Shown here piece after piece: positions 1 to 17,261 of a DNA stretch of 64,000 bases. The translations under genes and the position numbers were made by a program. The notes beneath the pieces were generated by a model. The model was given only the letters and a program-made list of their open reading frames with translations, was not told the origin of the DNA and searched no databases. Numbering within the stretch: position 1 is the stretch's first letter; every line of letters starts with the position of its first letter. Source of the DNA: Sphagnum compactum. Its lineage: Eukaryota; Bryophyta; Sphagnopsida; Sphagnales. The stretch spans positions 2,542,001-2,606,000 of the forward strand of contig OZ234494.1 in assembly GCA_965153455.1 (NCBI GenBank). The letters are read 5' to 3'.

Positions 1-482
1 CATGTATCGTTCTTGCATATCAGTATTGAGCTCATGTCTGGATCTTCTCAAGAGTATGGTTTTACTCCAATAAGGTGGCAATGGATTTTTTGATTTTTCT
101 TTTGGAAAGCTTCAAGCCAATAGCCTGGTGGGAAGGCTGATACTTGTGGTTCTAGCCCAAATTCAACTGGATGCATGTGCCATTGACTCTGTTGACAAAT
201 GGTGAATATTTTTGGGATCCAGGGTTATTCAACTGCCCTCAGAAATAATGGGGCAACCAATTAGTTGTTAGAAAGTGTCCATCCTGAGAGGAGGCAGTAG
301 CCACAGGGTGCTCAAGAGACACTGTAGAGTGTGATGTTACCTATTGTGGCCTTGACAGTACTTGACTTTCCAACTAAAATGTGAAGTGCAGAAGATGACG
401 TATAGGGCCAATTTCCGTAAACTATTGTTCGTCTATTTGGTATATGAGTAGTCTTACCATCTGCTTGGTTGAGCTGATGCAG
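1..482 (+). other. Intronic/left-flank sequence of the SAC9 gene
   Basis: This stretch precedes the first SAC9 exon I can define. A splice acceptor (gatgcag) ends at 482. I could not find a further upstream exon: none of the frames gives a convincing piece of the N-terminal SAC domain. It is most simply the 3' part of a long intron, with the remaining N-terminal exons (roughly 200-250 residues by comparison with the usual family length) off the left edge. Confidence 0.6.
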
Positions 483-6736
<6,254 letters not shown>

Positions 6737-7165
6737 GGCACTGACCATAAGCTTAATTACACTGATCATCTATCTTTTAATTTTACTGCACATTGTTCTG
6801 GGAGGGGAGTGAGGGTCCTATTGTGTTGAGGAATGGGAGGGATAGACTGATAGTGTGTTGCAGAACATCTTTCATAGAAGAACATGGTTCAAGATGAGAA
6901 TAGCAGGGTCCATAGTACAGATCAAATAGAGAGAGAAGTATGAAGTGGATGTTGTGCAGTTGTGATAGTAACTATTAGTTGACAGTCATTGATGATCAAT
7001 TGCTTCAGTGTGATATGTATAGTGGCGTGTAAAGTCAGTCGTTTGCAGATGAGATTCACTACTTTTATGCTCCCAATTTGATTGGGACCGCTAGAACATA
7101 TGCAGATTTTGTTTTACTCCGTTCTCTTTCAGGTTGAAATAAAGCTCCAATTATATGCTTTTTTT
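6737..7165 (+). other. SAC9 3' untranslated region with candidate poly(A) signal
   Basis: Non-coding sequence follows the SAC9 stop codon. A canonical AATAAA lies at 7138-7143, followed about 15 bases later by a T run. That is a plausible cleavage/polyadenylation region, so the transcript probably ends near 7160. This is inferred from the signal only. Confidence 0.55.
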
Positions 7166-7329
7166 TTTAAGCATGAGACTTGCTTCATATCTAACTGGAG
7201 ACCAGACTTAATATTCTCACATTGTGGAATTCATTTCTAGCAAAAACAGAGAAAAAAAGTGGTTTGTGTGTGAAATTTACAAAGCAAGTTTCCCTTTTTC
7301 CTTCTGTTTTTTCTTCTCAATTTTTGCAG

Positions 7330-7419
7330 GAACAAGGTGCTCTCTTAGAGGGGTTAAAAAGGTGTGGATCTCACGTGGATAGATACTGCAGTGATGAGGC
7401 TCTTGACTTCAACCTCCAG
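7330..7419 (+). other. Isolated exon-like segment (30 codons, phase 0-0), unidentified
   Basis: A polypyrimidine tract and TTTGCAG acceptor precede a 90-base stretch open in only one of its three frames. It ends CAG|GTGTGG, a usable donor. The peptide begins EQGALLEGLK and ends DEALDFNLQ; I do not recognise it. It is exactly 30 codons in phase 0 on both sides, the same phase as ten of the eleven SAC9 introns just upstream. It could be an alternative 3' exon of SAC9, a leftover exon of another gene, or chance. Confidence 0.25.
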
Positions 7420-9884
7420 GTGTGGCATACTACTCGTATTTCCCTCTGAATTCTTTGAATTGCTTACAGGGTTGAGATCAGTGAGTTGCTTTTCAAAATC
7501 TTGAAAAGTATCAATTTGTCAAGTCAGGTGATTTCAAAACACAAGTTTGATTTTGGGAATAAGACTAATTAACCTAGAAGGGTTGTGCGGTTGTAGTCTT
7601 CCTAGTGAAGTGTGGGATTTACCTGACGCTGTCACTCTTACAGTTTTTATCACTTGCCACATGAACTGGAGAAAAGGCATTACTAGGGACTAGGCATTTG
7701 TCACCTGAGCCTGGCTACAGGTCATAGCAGCCCATCCACCTAGTTGAGGTGCAGGAGTGTGCCCTTGATCTACGGACAGTAGTGAGGCAAAACATTCAGA
7801 ACCCAACATGCTCAGAACCCAACACATCAGGAACACCCACTTTAGACAACAGTGTTCTTTATTGGGAACTATGGAACCAATAAAACAAATTAATTTTAAA
7901 AAAAATATCCCCTTGTATTAATGTATTCTATGTTATTGCACTCTAGTTCTACCCTGACTTAAAACTAATGCAAAGATAGCAGCCTTCAGAATTGAACATT
8001 GCAATCCAAGAAGTTTGAAGGAGTTAAAAGTATGATTTGACCAGTTGACCAGTGATTTTTTCCTTTTGCAGGTTTTCTTCACTTGGTGACAAAAGATAAT
8101 CCAGTGCAACTCATACATAGGATATTTGCGAAAAGAGTTATCCAAAGTTGCCAGATTTGGAGGAATTTTTTTTTTCCTGAAATCATCATATTTAGGCAAT
8201 AAGTTTCTGCAGGTTGGCCAAATATAGCAGGATTCTGAAATGTTTTTACTTTTCTTTTCTGACATGTAGCAAATTTGGATAATTCCTCTTGTGGATGATT
8301 GCCTGTATGGCTACATCACACAATTGAAAAGAAAAACCCTACCCTTGCATCTTTGATCCTGACAATAATGAATCGATTTCAATCCAAGAATTGGAAATAA
8401 AAATTTGACACAATTCTCACTTTACAATGTTTTGCTTGAGTCTTAAGGTGAATTTCAGTGCAAGGTCCTTCTCTGCAGTTGCTCTCCTGCATGGATCTGC
8501 TTCCAGTCCAGAAATCTAACTGCATGTAATCTGCAAAGAGCAACCAAACTCATCAGGTTGCACAGTTTTCAAGAAACACCTTGGAGATAGGTACTTATAT
8601 TTGTGTGCATCTGATTTAACTACCCTGCCATCACAGATTATATACTCAATTCTCCTCAAGCTCTAGGGTCAGACTGCAAATTCACCACAACTGCTCACTG
8701 ACCTCAAAGATGCTCACTTGTTAGATTCCCATCCCCCACACAGGATATATACCTCAACAGCAATCTTAGGGTTCTTCAATCACAGCAAACTGAAGTCTGA
8801 ATCTGAATCAACAAAGTTTCTGCTGTCAACATTGGGCGTACACAACAAGTAATTGGATTGGAAGTCAGGATCAGTTTTAGTATTGAGTCCTCGCTCTCAC
8901 CTTTCTATTCAATCTTATTGCTCACATGAATCACTCACTGAAATCCCCACAAAGTACACTAACTAATGGCATTGCAAAACATGCTCCAGAGTGAAAGCCT
9001 TTGCTTACACTATTGACTAGATTCCCCTGAACAACTGTCCCTCGTGATCACTTAGTCACTATCAACAGAATACACATAAATGTGGCTACGATGCAGAAAC
9101 ATTCAATCCTCACCATTATCTTGACCTGATTTGGCAGAAATGAAACTTGTAGAAAGAAACCCCTTCAGACATCAACATCTCACCCCGCACATAAAGATTC
9201 CAGTTCTCCAATTCTTTCAATTTGGCAGCACTAGAAACAATGGCTACAACCCATGTTGAATCCCACAACAAAACTTTTGAAGAGAACAGTTGTGTCAGGT
9301 CCAGCAAAACAAAACTAACAGAACAAGACTGAGTATGACGGCATAACCTCCTTATGAGTGTCACTCATGCAGCCAAGAAACCTTACATCAAAAACTATAA
9401 TCATAGTGAGACTTCAAATTGCAAATTCTTGAAAATTATTGAAGATGGGTGATAAATTAAGAGCCAAATCGTTGAGGTGTAATAATCAACGCCTCACAAA
9501 GTACATCATTACAGGAGATATTAAGCTCCTCAATTTCTTGAAAATCTATCCACCTTGGCAGAATCAATCCTCCACTGCTCTCATAGTTCCTGCACCATCA
9601 ATATTGCAGCATCAGTTGCACTTCTTCAGGATTGGCAAATGGAAACCCAGGAATATCTCAAACCCTATTCATGGTATAGACATGAAAATATGAGCACAGG
9701 GAAAACCAAAAAATTGTAGCATTATTAGTTCTAGAGCTCTCAACCAATGCATCAGATCTTACAGTTCAAGTTTACCTGTGATTCATTTGTTGCAATGGCT
9801 TATTTCCACCGATCAAGTCCTTTTAAGGCATTGGGTACTGATCTCACATGGTGATGCTCATTCCAAGGTACAAAATGAAAGGGA
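7420..9884. other. Spacer without a recognisable gene
   Basis: No conserved reading frame is visible on either strand. The 8212-8316 part belongs to dispersed repeat family A (separate entry). The 8.4-9.8 kb part is less AT-rich than the spacers further right and may be the 3' flank or 3' UTR of the minus-strand gene that ends at 9885. On the minus strand a CTTTGCAG acceptor-like site near 8532 is followed by about 150 bases open in one frame, with no recognisable similarity. Confidence 0.4.
8212..8316 (+). repeat. Dispersed repeat family A, copy 1 (degenerate)
   Basis: It has the two-part structure of family A: TTGGCCAAATATAGCAGGAT, then about 45 bases later GTAGCAAATTTGGAT followed by TCCTCTTGTGGATGATTGCC and GTATGGCTAC. 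The palindromic core is eroded on one side. See 44185-44300 for the best-preserved core. Confidence 0.6.
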
Positions 9885-10433
9885 TTATTGTAAGGGGGAT
9901 GCAAAAAGAAACATAAAAAGCGAAAAGAAGACTGCACCAATGAATCGCTTCTTGTTGGCACTTTGAACCTCTTGCAGCCGTTTATCCAACTCCTCTTTCA
10001 AGTGCACTTCCCATTTTGCCATCGCATTTCCAAATGCGGCCCCCAACCCCACTGCTAGTACATGCTCCCATGGGTCTAAGAACCCACACGCCCCCCGCCA
10101 AGTACATATCACCCACGACAACCCATAAATTCCAGTTTGTCCACTTCGTATCACACGATCCAGTCCCCAAAGTTCCTTCTTCCACAACGGGCGGGGGAAA
10201 AAAAACTCCATGAAACAAATACAACAGACCATTACCCTAAAAGTCTAAGAGCTTTCTGCTTCATTGTTGGAAGAGGCTGAAAAATGACCCGGGGGGGGAG
10301 AAACGAGTCTACTGGCGGGGAAAGGAAGAATGAAAAGCTTACGACGCATGAGAGGAAGCTTGCGAACACCATTGGAGAAGAACTGAATGCTGAGGCCCAA
10401 AGCAGCCCCAACGAAAGTCGCAGTACCCACCAT
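9885..10433 (-). CDS. Small conserved plant membrane-type protein, two exons, 93 aa
   Basis: Exons 10433-10343 and 10075-9885 (minus strand) are joined by a phase-1 GT-AG intron: CGTC|GTAAGC donor and TTCTTAG acceptor. The join reads smoothly (LPLMR then HPWEHVL). The product starts MVGTATFVGAALGLSIQFFS, a Gly/Ala-rich hydrophobic stretch. A second Gly/Ala-rich segment follows (VLAVGLGAAFGNAMAKW), then a charged, probably helical part (LKEELDKRLQEVQ), then a hydrophobic end (FFSLFMFLF). This looks like a small organelle- or membrane-associated protein. The PWEHVLA-G-GA pattern feels like a conserved plant family of unknown function, but I cannot name it and assign no reaction. The hydrophobic C-terminus could be intron read-through if a further exon exists downstream (a possible donor is CATTG|GTGCAG). 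The ATG at 10433 is the first in frame. Confidence 0.72.
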
Positions 10434-10456
10434 GCTGCTGCTTCCTTCGAACTACT

Positions 10457-10485
10457 GCTTCTTGTAGTAGTAGTAGTAGTAGAAG
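10457..10485 (-). repeat. Trinucleotide microsatellite in the 5' leader of the 93-aa protein gene
   Basis: On the plus strand this reads as TAG repeats flanked by CTTCTTG and AAG, so the transcript of the minus-strand gene carries a CTA run ending about 24 bases before its start codon. It is a short simple repeat in a probable 5' UTR. Confidence 0.7.
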
Positions 10486-12074
10486 TTTCCCTCTGCAACT
10501 GCTACCAAACTCGCGTCTCTGTCGGAGTTCTCAAACTGTGAAAAGAAAAAAGGAAACGTTCTATTCTCATCACCAGACCCACTCGTCCCCAGTGATGACG
10601 AAGGAGAAGAAGTGCGCTTGCTCGCTCGCTTTCTCCGTGTGAGAGCAGCAGCTTGCCTTGTAGGGTTTCACCGTTCACAGTCCGGGTCCGGTTTGATATT
10701 GATGTGGGATTTTGGTATATTCCAGTCTGGGGACCGGTTGCAGTTCTCACCGCATTAACAAGTCCGGTTCCTAATTCACCCGGGCCGCAAGCCTCTTGCT
10801 TCAACCAGGGTTAGGCTCCTGCTGGGCCGATTCGTCCGGTTCCGGTTCCTACACAAACCCACAAGGTCAGCCTCTTCCTTCAACCGGATCACAGGTTCAT
10901 CTCCCTGCTGGGACTGGTAGGTGGGGAGAGAAACGTGCAACGAGTACAACCCGTTTAAGTGGAACTGGATTCCTCCCCCCCCACCCGGGCCCTTTTCTCC
11001 AAATTGCTACCTCTTGGGCCTTTGTCTTGCAATTAAAAAAACAAAAGGTTTAAGGTAGTAGCCAACTTTTTGTGTAATAAAATTTAAAGATAGAGCCCAA
11101 AAAAATGGGTATTGCCTTTTAATTAGACTTATAGCTAATGATTAGTAGTGACATATTTTTTCAAAAAAAAATCCTAGTATCCCTAATACTTTTATTTTTA
11201 GTATGGTGGCTATGCATCATGAGTCTTCATGACTCATGAGGTTTTGAAATTTGAGGCATGATTTCTGTCCCTTGCATAATGCAAGCATTGAAAGTTGAAG
11301 ATCAAGGTTTTGATCTTAGGTATACAATTTGCAAGACTCAAATGAAGGTCTTAATTTTCACCATTTTTGTTCAATTACTAGTTCTTTTGTGATTGTTAAA
11401 CATCAATGTTTGTTGGTTGTTGGAATGACATTTTGGTATGTACATTGTAGAGTGACAAAGTATTGAATGATTTGAACTTGGGTCATGAGCTCATTAAGTT
11501 GTGTACAAAATTGCAAATCACAACTTATCAGCAAGATTTTGTTTGAAACTTGAAAGTTTGAAGGTAAGCTCATTGAACCTCTTGCAAGTTGCATTGTACA
11601 AGTAATGGTTTTTTTGTATGTTTTCTTTCAAGTTGCAACTTGCAATTGACAATCACATATAAAATTGGTTTTGGACTTCACAATTTTTGTGAATTGTGAA
11701 TGCAAGTTTGGTTTAGGGTTACTTTTTAAAGTTCTATGTGCATTGCATTTTATACTATTGCCTACATGAGCTTGTTGTGCTTGGGACTTGGGTGTTTGGT
11801 TTTGGGGTGTGAAGGATTTTGGGTGTGACATTTTAAACTTTTGAGTGTGCTTTGTTTAGTTGAGTGTCTATCTTTGGCAATGATTCATGATGGGGTTGTG
11901 AAACTATTGTCAAACTTTTGAGTGAAAGCTTTGTTTAAAAGTCACAATGCTAGCAATGATGTCGAGATTATGGTCATTCCAAGTTCAGTGGTGTTGAGTA
12001 GTCACACACCTCTAAGATGCTTGGATCGTAAATCAATTTGATGAAGAAAAGTTTTGATTTGAGTGAAACTCCAT
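10486..12074. other. 5' leader/promoter side of the 93-aa protein gene, then featureless spacer
   Basis: To about 11,000 the sequence is relatively GC-rich, with CT- and CCGG-rich tracts, which suits a promoter and 5' UTR. No TATA box is clear. From 11.05 kb it becomes AT-rich and I see no gene or RNA. Short ORFs at 10502-10804 and 10796-11053 overlap on both strands and have no recognisable content. Confidence 0.4.
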
Positions 12075-14385
12075 TGAAGAAGCCTCAAAAAAATTACAAT
12101 GCCATTTGAAAATGGCAGGACATTTGGGTCATGTGGTTTGTTTGGGTACAGGTTGACATTGTTGATGGTGTGATGGTTTCTGTGAAGTATATGACTCATG
12201 AAACTAATACATATTGAGATAAACACATTTGCCAAGGAAAATCATTTAAATAAACATATGGGCAAGTGATGGGCCAAATGTGATAACCCTATCAAAGCCT
12301 TGAAGAAAGACAACATTTAATATGATAAAAACAACAAGCATGCTTGTAATCTTGTCATATTCAGTGCTTACAAGCCTTTATCAATTCTATAATAATCGGA
12401 CAATGCCATGGTTGGGGAGAATTGGTGTAAGGTTATTCAATTTTGTATGTTTTGTAAAATGGAGGCCCATGTTTGAATACAAGGCTTTGTGGCCCTTGTT
12501 CCAATTCATGAAAGTGAAAATTTTAGCCAAAAAACATTGGAGTGATGCTTCTAGGTGGGAGATGGGCAAACATATTCATCCCCATGTTTTGAAGGCATTG
12601 AAGGTGAGTGTAATGGGAGTTCAGAACTTATCAATTAACTATGATGAAATGATGTTCATTGACAACCGGTAACGATTATTGCTACAATATGTATATGTGG
12701 TTGACAAATGGGTGTGCTTGTTATCAATGACCTAGGTGGTGGGTGGGTCTAGTACAAATAATCTTATTTCCTACATTATGGGGTCTTTGTTATAGGAAGG
12801 AGGTTTAAACCGAAATGAAGTCAACTTTTAATGTAGATGGTGTGACCATTTCCAAGGCACCAAATCAAGTGTCATAGTGCAAATTTGATAATCATGGGCC
12901 CTTTTATTTTAGGGTTTCATTGTGTTTTCCACTAAATGAATTTAGTTGTGCAGACTTTTTCTACCTTTCAAGTGGAGGTTTTGCTTTAAGCTTTACACCA
13001 ATATTTTTTTAAAAGTCCCAAACACCATTTGAAACTCACAAAATTGGCTAACAAAATGGAATCTAAAAGGCTTAAGATATTGAAAAACATGAAAATGAAA
13101 TGGATTTCTATGTTAAATCCTTCCAAGAGGGTGATCATTGAATACTAAACTTTTTTTATGAAGATGGGCATGAACATGAACACCCATTTTCAAGTTACAA
13201 CTAACTTTGGTCATTTGGTTGATTTTGATATGTTGTTGTCCTTGGCTTGTATCCTCTTTCTTTGAAGAACAATCCATAGTTTAATCAAGTTTTATCAAGG
13301 GAATGATAATTTCATTTGTGATTTTGTTAGTGTGATCAAGATTTGTCAAACACAATTGTATTCCTTGTTTGTCAATCTTGTCACAAAATTTCAAGTTGAG
13401 ATGTTCCATGAATACCATGCACTATTGGATTGTTCTCATGAAAACATCACTTTGGAATAGATCCCAATGCCATAATTTGCTCTTAAACATCTTATTTTCA
13501 ATGTGAATGGAACTCAGATTTATTATTGATACATTGACAAAGTAATTACGGAAAAAATATTTGTGACAAAAGAAGGTTGAAATAGGTGTGCACATGGTGT
13601 GGAGGCAACCATAATGAATTTGCCATTCAAGTTTTCTTATTTTTCCAAGAAAAAACAATTATTGCTTTTCATTGTTTGTTCATTATTTGGGATTTTCTTA
13701 CAATTTTTTGTTCATTTGAATTTTGTTGTAGTATGGCAAACTTGTTTTCTAAATACTTGCTTGTTGCTTTACCTTTTTTTTGTTCGTATGAACGTGTTTT
13801 TACTATGACAAAGATTGTGAAATCATTGTTGGTTAAATTGGATAGTAGGTTCCTTTTTCATGAAGTGCTTGATGCATTGGCATCATTTATTTTCAATATT
13901 GGATTCAAGAGGAAATTGAAGTTTCCTTTCTAATCCATCTTGGGGTTTTAAAGTTGCACTATGTAGGTTCTTGCACGACCTTGGTTACGAAACTAGGTGG
14001 TCAGTAAAACTTAGTTACTAAAATCCTTTTGGGTTCAACATTTCATTTGTAGCAAGGTTTTTCCAAACTCACTTTGAAAGCTCAAACAAAGGTTGCCATT
14101 GATATAAATTCGTTCACTCAATTGTGGTGTACAATTTCAAGCTTTTAACAATGTTTGTCATAATATTTTTGAGTATGTCAAATTGGTTGAAATTGGAAAT
14201 GTCTTTGTTTTGGGTAGTGTGGAGGATGAGAAGTGTTTTTCAAGTTTGAAGTTCCTCAAATCTAACTTCCAAAATAAATTCAGTCCTCATTTGCCCATGG
14301 TTGTTAGAATGTTCTAATGACAATTTTTCACCTTAGATATATTCCCATACAAGGATGCAATTGAGTCTTGCAATAGTGAGAACTA
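12075..14385 (+). pseudogene. Decayed hAT-like transposase (DUF4371/BED type)
   Basis: Transposase-like blocks appear in order on the plus strand, separated by stops and frameshifts. About 12480-12670: KKHWSDASRWEMGKHI, then VQNLSINYDE and FIDNR, the catalytic-region block of plant DUF4371-type transposases. About 12835-12900: VDGVTIFQGTKSS. 13067-13140: KILKNMKMKWISMLNPSKRV, ending in a stop. About 13400-13500: a CHALLDCSHEN-like block in broken frames. 14165-14317: FEYVKLVEIGNVFVLGSVED and FSSLKFLKSNF, the C-terminal hAT dimerisation segment. Its FFTLDIFPYKDAIESCN tail sits one frame over, to 14385. The frame is broken many times, so this is an old inactive copy. Family assignment is from recognised motif order. 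Terminal repeats were not found. Confidence 0.8.
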
Positions 14386-14509
14386 ATATGGTGATGTTTA
14401 ATGTGTCTTGTATCTTTCAATTTTGATTCACATTCTATTTAATGAATCTTTAAATTTTCATGATGTTAAAATCATTTAAAACTTTTGTTACAAACTTAAC
14501 TCTAGGTTT

Positions 14510-14815
14510 TTGTAACTATGGCTATGTGCTTTGCTCACTTGGTCATGTTGAACTTTCACATGGATGATATTAGGTTCACATTATGGCTTTCAAGGTCCAC
14601 AATCCATTACTTTGTTACTTGTGTTTTTTTTCCACTAGTTTCTTCCAAGTTTTGGTAGCTATGGCCATTGGTAATGTGCCTTGGACACTTGAGTCTTGCT
14701 CATGTTGAGCTTTGACATGGATGATATTGGATTCATATTTTGGCTTTAAACGACCACAATCCATTACTCTATTCTTGTGTTTTATTTCCATTGAGTTTTT
14801 CAATGTGTCAATAGT
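14510..14815 (+). repeat. Tandem duplication, about 157 bp x 2
   Basis: Two diverged copies of a unit containing CATGTTGA(A/G)CTTT, CACATGGATGATATT and CCACAATCCATTACT lie head to tail. The landmark CATGTTGA is at 14544 and again at 14701, giving a period of 157. It lies just beyond the hAT transposase ruin. No function is visible. Confidence 0.75.
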
Positions 14816-15642
14816 AATAAATAATAGTTACTTAATATTTATTTTTGCTTTTGTATATTTCCAAAGTCATATACTAAACTTTTTGTATCATTTTTGTAGG
14901 CCACTTATATTGCACTAGGGAGTTCAAAGGTTCAACTCTTTCATAAGTGATAGGAACTTAACCATTTGTTCATTCAACATTGTTGCAATTTTGGTTTGAT
15001 GTTTGATTAAAAGTTTAAGATCTAAATTTTCCTTTGTGCAACTTTTAACATCAATTTGGCATGGAGTTGGAACACCTATTGGTGCTAATGTCCATGGAAC
15101 TAAACAACTCAAAAGAGATGTTGGGTTGTTGCATATTTTTGCACCAAAACAAATTGGACATCTTTTGGAAGAAAAAATGTAACCTTCATTTTTGCACAAA
15201 TCAAACTATCCAATAGCCTTTTATAATTTAAAAAAAAAAACCCCATAGCCAAAAAACTCCAAAAGATTGATCTATCTTGCCATCTATAGCTAGTTCATTT
15301 GATGACTTGTGTTAGTTTGGCACCATGCCTTGGGTTGTTGGTACAAATAATGCTATTACTTGAGAGTGAAAAAAAATTGATATTTGAAAATGTTGGGATT
15401 CTTAATCTCTGATTTGAATTTTTCAAGAAAATATTTGCAACGGGATTTATTTTTTGTACCACTATTGGGTCGAAGGCAGCATAAGGAATCATACTCTATT
15501 AATTAGGTTTTTTTGGGGGGGAGAGGGCACCCAAAGTGTTTTTTGTTTGTTTGCATGCAAGGAGCCACTTTGATTTGCCCATCACAAAAGAATTATTGAA
15601 AAAATTGAACTCCTCATGCTTTCTGTTTCATTTTTGTGAAAT
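14816..15642. other. AT-rich spacer
   Basis: Minus-strand frames at 14924-15199 and 15295-15492 are open for 91 and 65 codons but carry no motif I recognise. There is no RNA gene or clear repeat. Confidence 0.35.
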
Positions 15643-15757
15643 AGTTGATGTGGCAATCATCCATAAGATAGTGTAGCCAAATTTGACTATAAACAACATA
15701 TGAAAGTGAAAAAGTTTAAGCATGCTTCACATTTTTGGCTACATGTTACAACCCCAC
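15643..15757 (-). repeat. Dispersed repeat family A, copy 2
   Basis: It is the reverse complement of the family A consensus: GATGTGGCAATCATCCATAAG, then GTAGCCAAATTTGACTATA, and about 40 bases later CACATTTTTGGCTACATG. Confidence 0.72.
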
Positions 15758-16362
15758 AGAGCAATATAGCAAATATTCAAGAAAAAAAGAATTTTATTTT
15801 TCCATTTGGAAAAGAGAAAAAATATAGACACTTTTAGCAATTTTGAAAACCATCAATCACCTAAATTTAACTTTAAAAACCTTGCATAAAACATGATCAA
15901 AATAAATTCATGGTGGAGTTTCCCTTTTTTCAAGCTTTATAAGTTGTGACATTTAAATTTTGTGTAAATTTTTTAGGATAAATTGTGATGGTGTTGGATG
16001 CATGTTACATCATTAAGGCAAAAAAGAGAAGAGGTTGTATCATCACCTTCATCACCAAACAAAATGAAAAAAACGTTTCTGTCATAACCACCTTTTGGTG
16101 AAGTGAATTATCATAAGTTTTCAACTCAAGTTCAATGAACTATACCTGGCATTTTGGTGATTGTGAACTCATTGGTTCCACTCTTATGGTGCATTCATGC
16201 TTGGTATTGAGGACTCTAATATTAAGTCCCTTAACACCAAGCTAGTCATTTAGAACCTAAACCTATTTAACACGAAGATTTTATGTTAGCATTCACTTAA
16301 TCTACTATATTAATTCACTATGTCTGTGCGTGCGTCTATCTGACACGACAATTTTGCTGCAA

Positions 16363-16443
16363 TTCTATGGCAGAATCGGCCTCTGCATTTTCTATGGCAG
16401 AACCGGGCAATGCATCTTCTATGACAGAACTGGGTCGTCGTGG
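16363..16443 (+). repeat. 27-bp tandem repeat, three copies, inside the Helitron
   Basis: The landmark TTCTATG(G/A)CAGAA occurs at 16363, 16390 and 16417, an exact 27-base spacing. The repeat is in frame with a small ORF, so it would encode a 9-residue repeat starting S-M-A/T-E. Confidence 0.85.
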
Positions 16444-16537
16444 CGGAGAGACACACGCCAGCCATCGATCGCATCGTCACCACCGACACTCTGAGCTAAA
16501 AAGCCCAGAGGGGAAGGGGAAGGGGGGGGACCTTTAA
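16367..16537 (+). CDS. Small ORF of 56 codons within the Helitron, unidentified
   Basis: ATG at 16367 to TAA at 16535. The product begins with two 9-residue repeats (MAESASAFS, MAEPGNASS), then MTELGRRGGE, a His/Arg/Ser-rich part (THASHRSHRHHRHSEL) and a Lys/Gly end. It lies entirely in the GC-rich part of the Helitron. The composition suggests a captured host exon or leader fragment rather than a working gene. Expression is unknown. Confidence 0.22.
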   Translation: MAESASAFSMAEPGNASSMTELGRRGGETHASHRSHRHHRHSELKSPEGKGKGGDL

Positions 16538-16813
16538 AAAGAGAGAGAGAGAGAAATGACCCTAAGACATGTGGGGGGCCACAGAAAAAAGGGCCAGAAT
16601 AAGGACTCCAAACTTCAAACTTGCATCCAAATAAACAAAAATACAAAAGTGAAAAAGAAACAATTTATTTTTATTATACAAAATAATAATAAAAACAGAA
16701 AACACATAAAAATAAAAAATAAAAAAGATAAAAGTTTAAAAAAAAAAACTAAAACATGAACCAAACATTGTTGAAATAACACACCTGTGCATTAGGCACG
16801 GGGTTCCAACTAG

Positions 16814-17261
16814 TATTAAATAATCACTCATTTAATATTGGGTGCCACCTAAGATGCCACCTAGATTTTCACTTAACACTCAGTTTACATTAAGTGTGAA
16901 TGCACCTTTAGTAAACTAACTGTCAATTAAATGGTTGCCCACTACCAATTCACTAGTTCTTACTCTCCCCAAAAACACAAAATCACCTTGCCCCCAAGTT
17001 TTGATTGTGTGTTATTGTTTTCAACCCTTTTTGGACTTTTGGGCAATTGATCTAGAGTAATATGGTGTTGGATTTTGGCCTGATTTTTCAAAATTTTTTG
17101 CTTGACTTCACCTTCTACTAGTTCATTATAGGTTGCAACAATGAGGTGCTTTTGAATTGATGTTGGAATGTTTGATAATGGGTCGGTCAACACCTATCCA
17201 CCATCAGATGGTGTCAATCAAAGTGTTATACCTTATCATCCACGAAACCATTGAGTCTCAG
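16814..17261. other. Spacer between the Helitron and the minisatellite
   Basis: A minus-strand frame at 16960-17193 is open for 77 codons (segments such as SIQKHLIVATYNELVEGE). It has no ATG at its start, an in-frame stop just upstream and no recognised family. I leave it unannotated as a gene. Confidence 0.3.

Larger units (their letters stand above)
16301..16813 (+). mobile_element. Short non-autonomous Helitron (513 bp)
   Basis: The left end starts TCTACTATATTAATTCACTA and continues into the TGTCTGTGCGTGCGTCTATC tract typical of Helitron 5' ends, with an A immediately before the TC. The right end is CTAG at 16810-16813, preceded by a small GC hairpin (GTGC-attag-GCAC, 16787-16799) and followed by T. 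TC...hairpin...CTAG inserted between A and T without target duplication is the Helitron hallmark. The interior contains a GC-rich segment with a 27-bp repeat and a small ORF, perhaps a captured gene fragment, followed by a GA tract and an A-rich stretch. No RepHel gene is present, so the element is non-autonomous. Confidence 0.75.

Noticed and set aside
16960-17193. 77-codon minus-strand frame with protein-like composition
   Set aside because: No ATG at its start, a stop immediately upstream, no splice sites placed and no family recognised.
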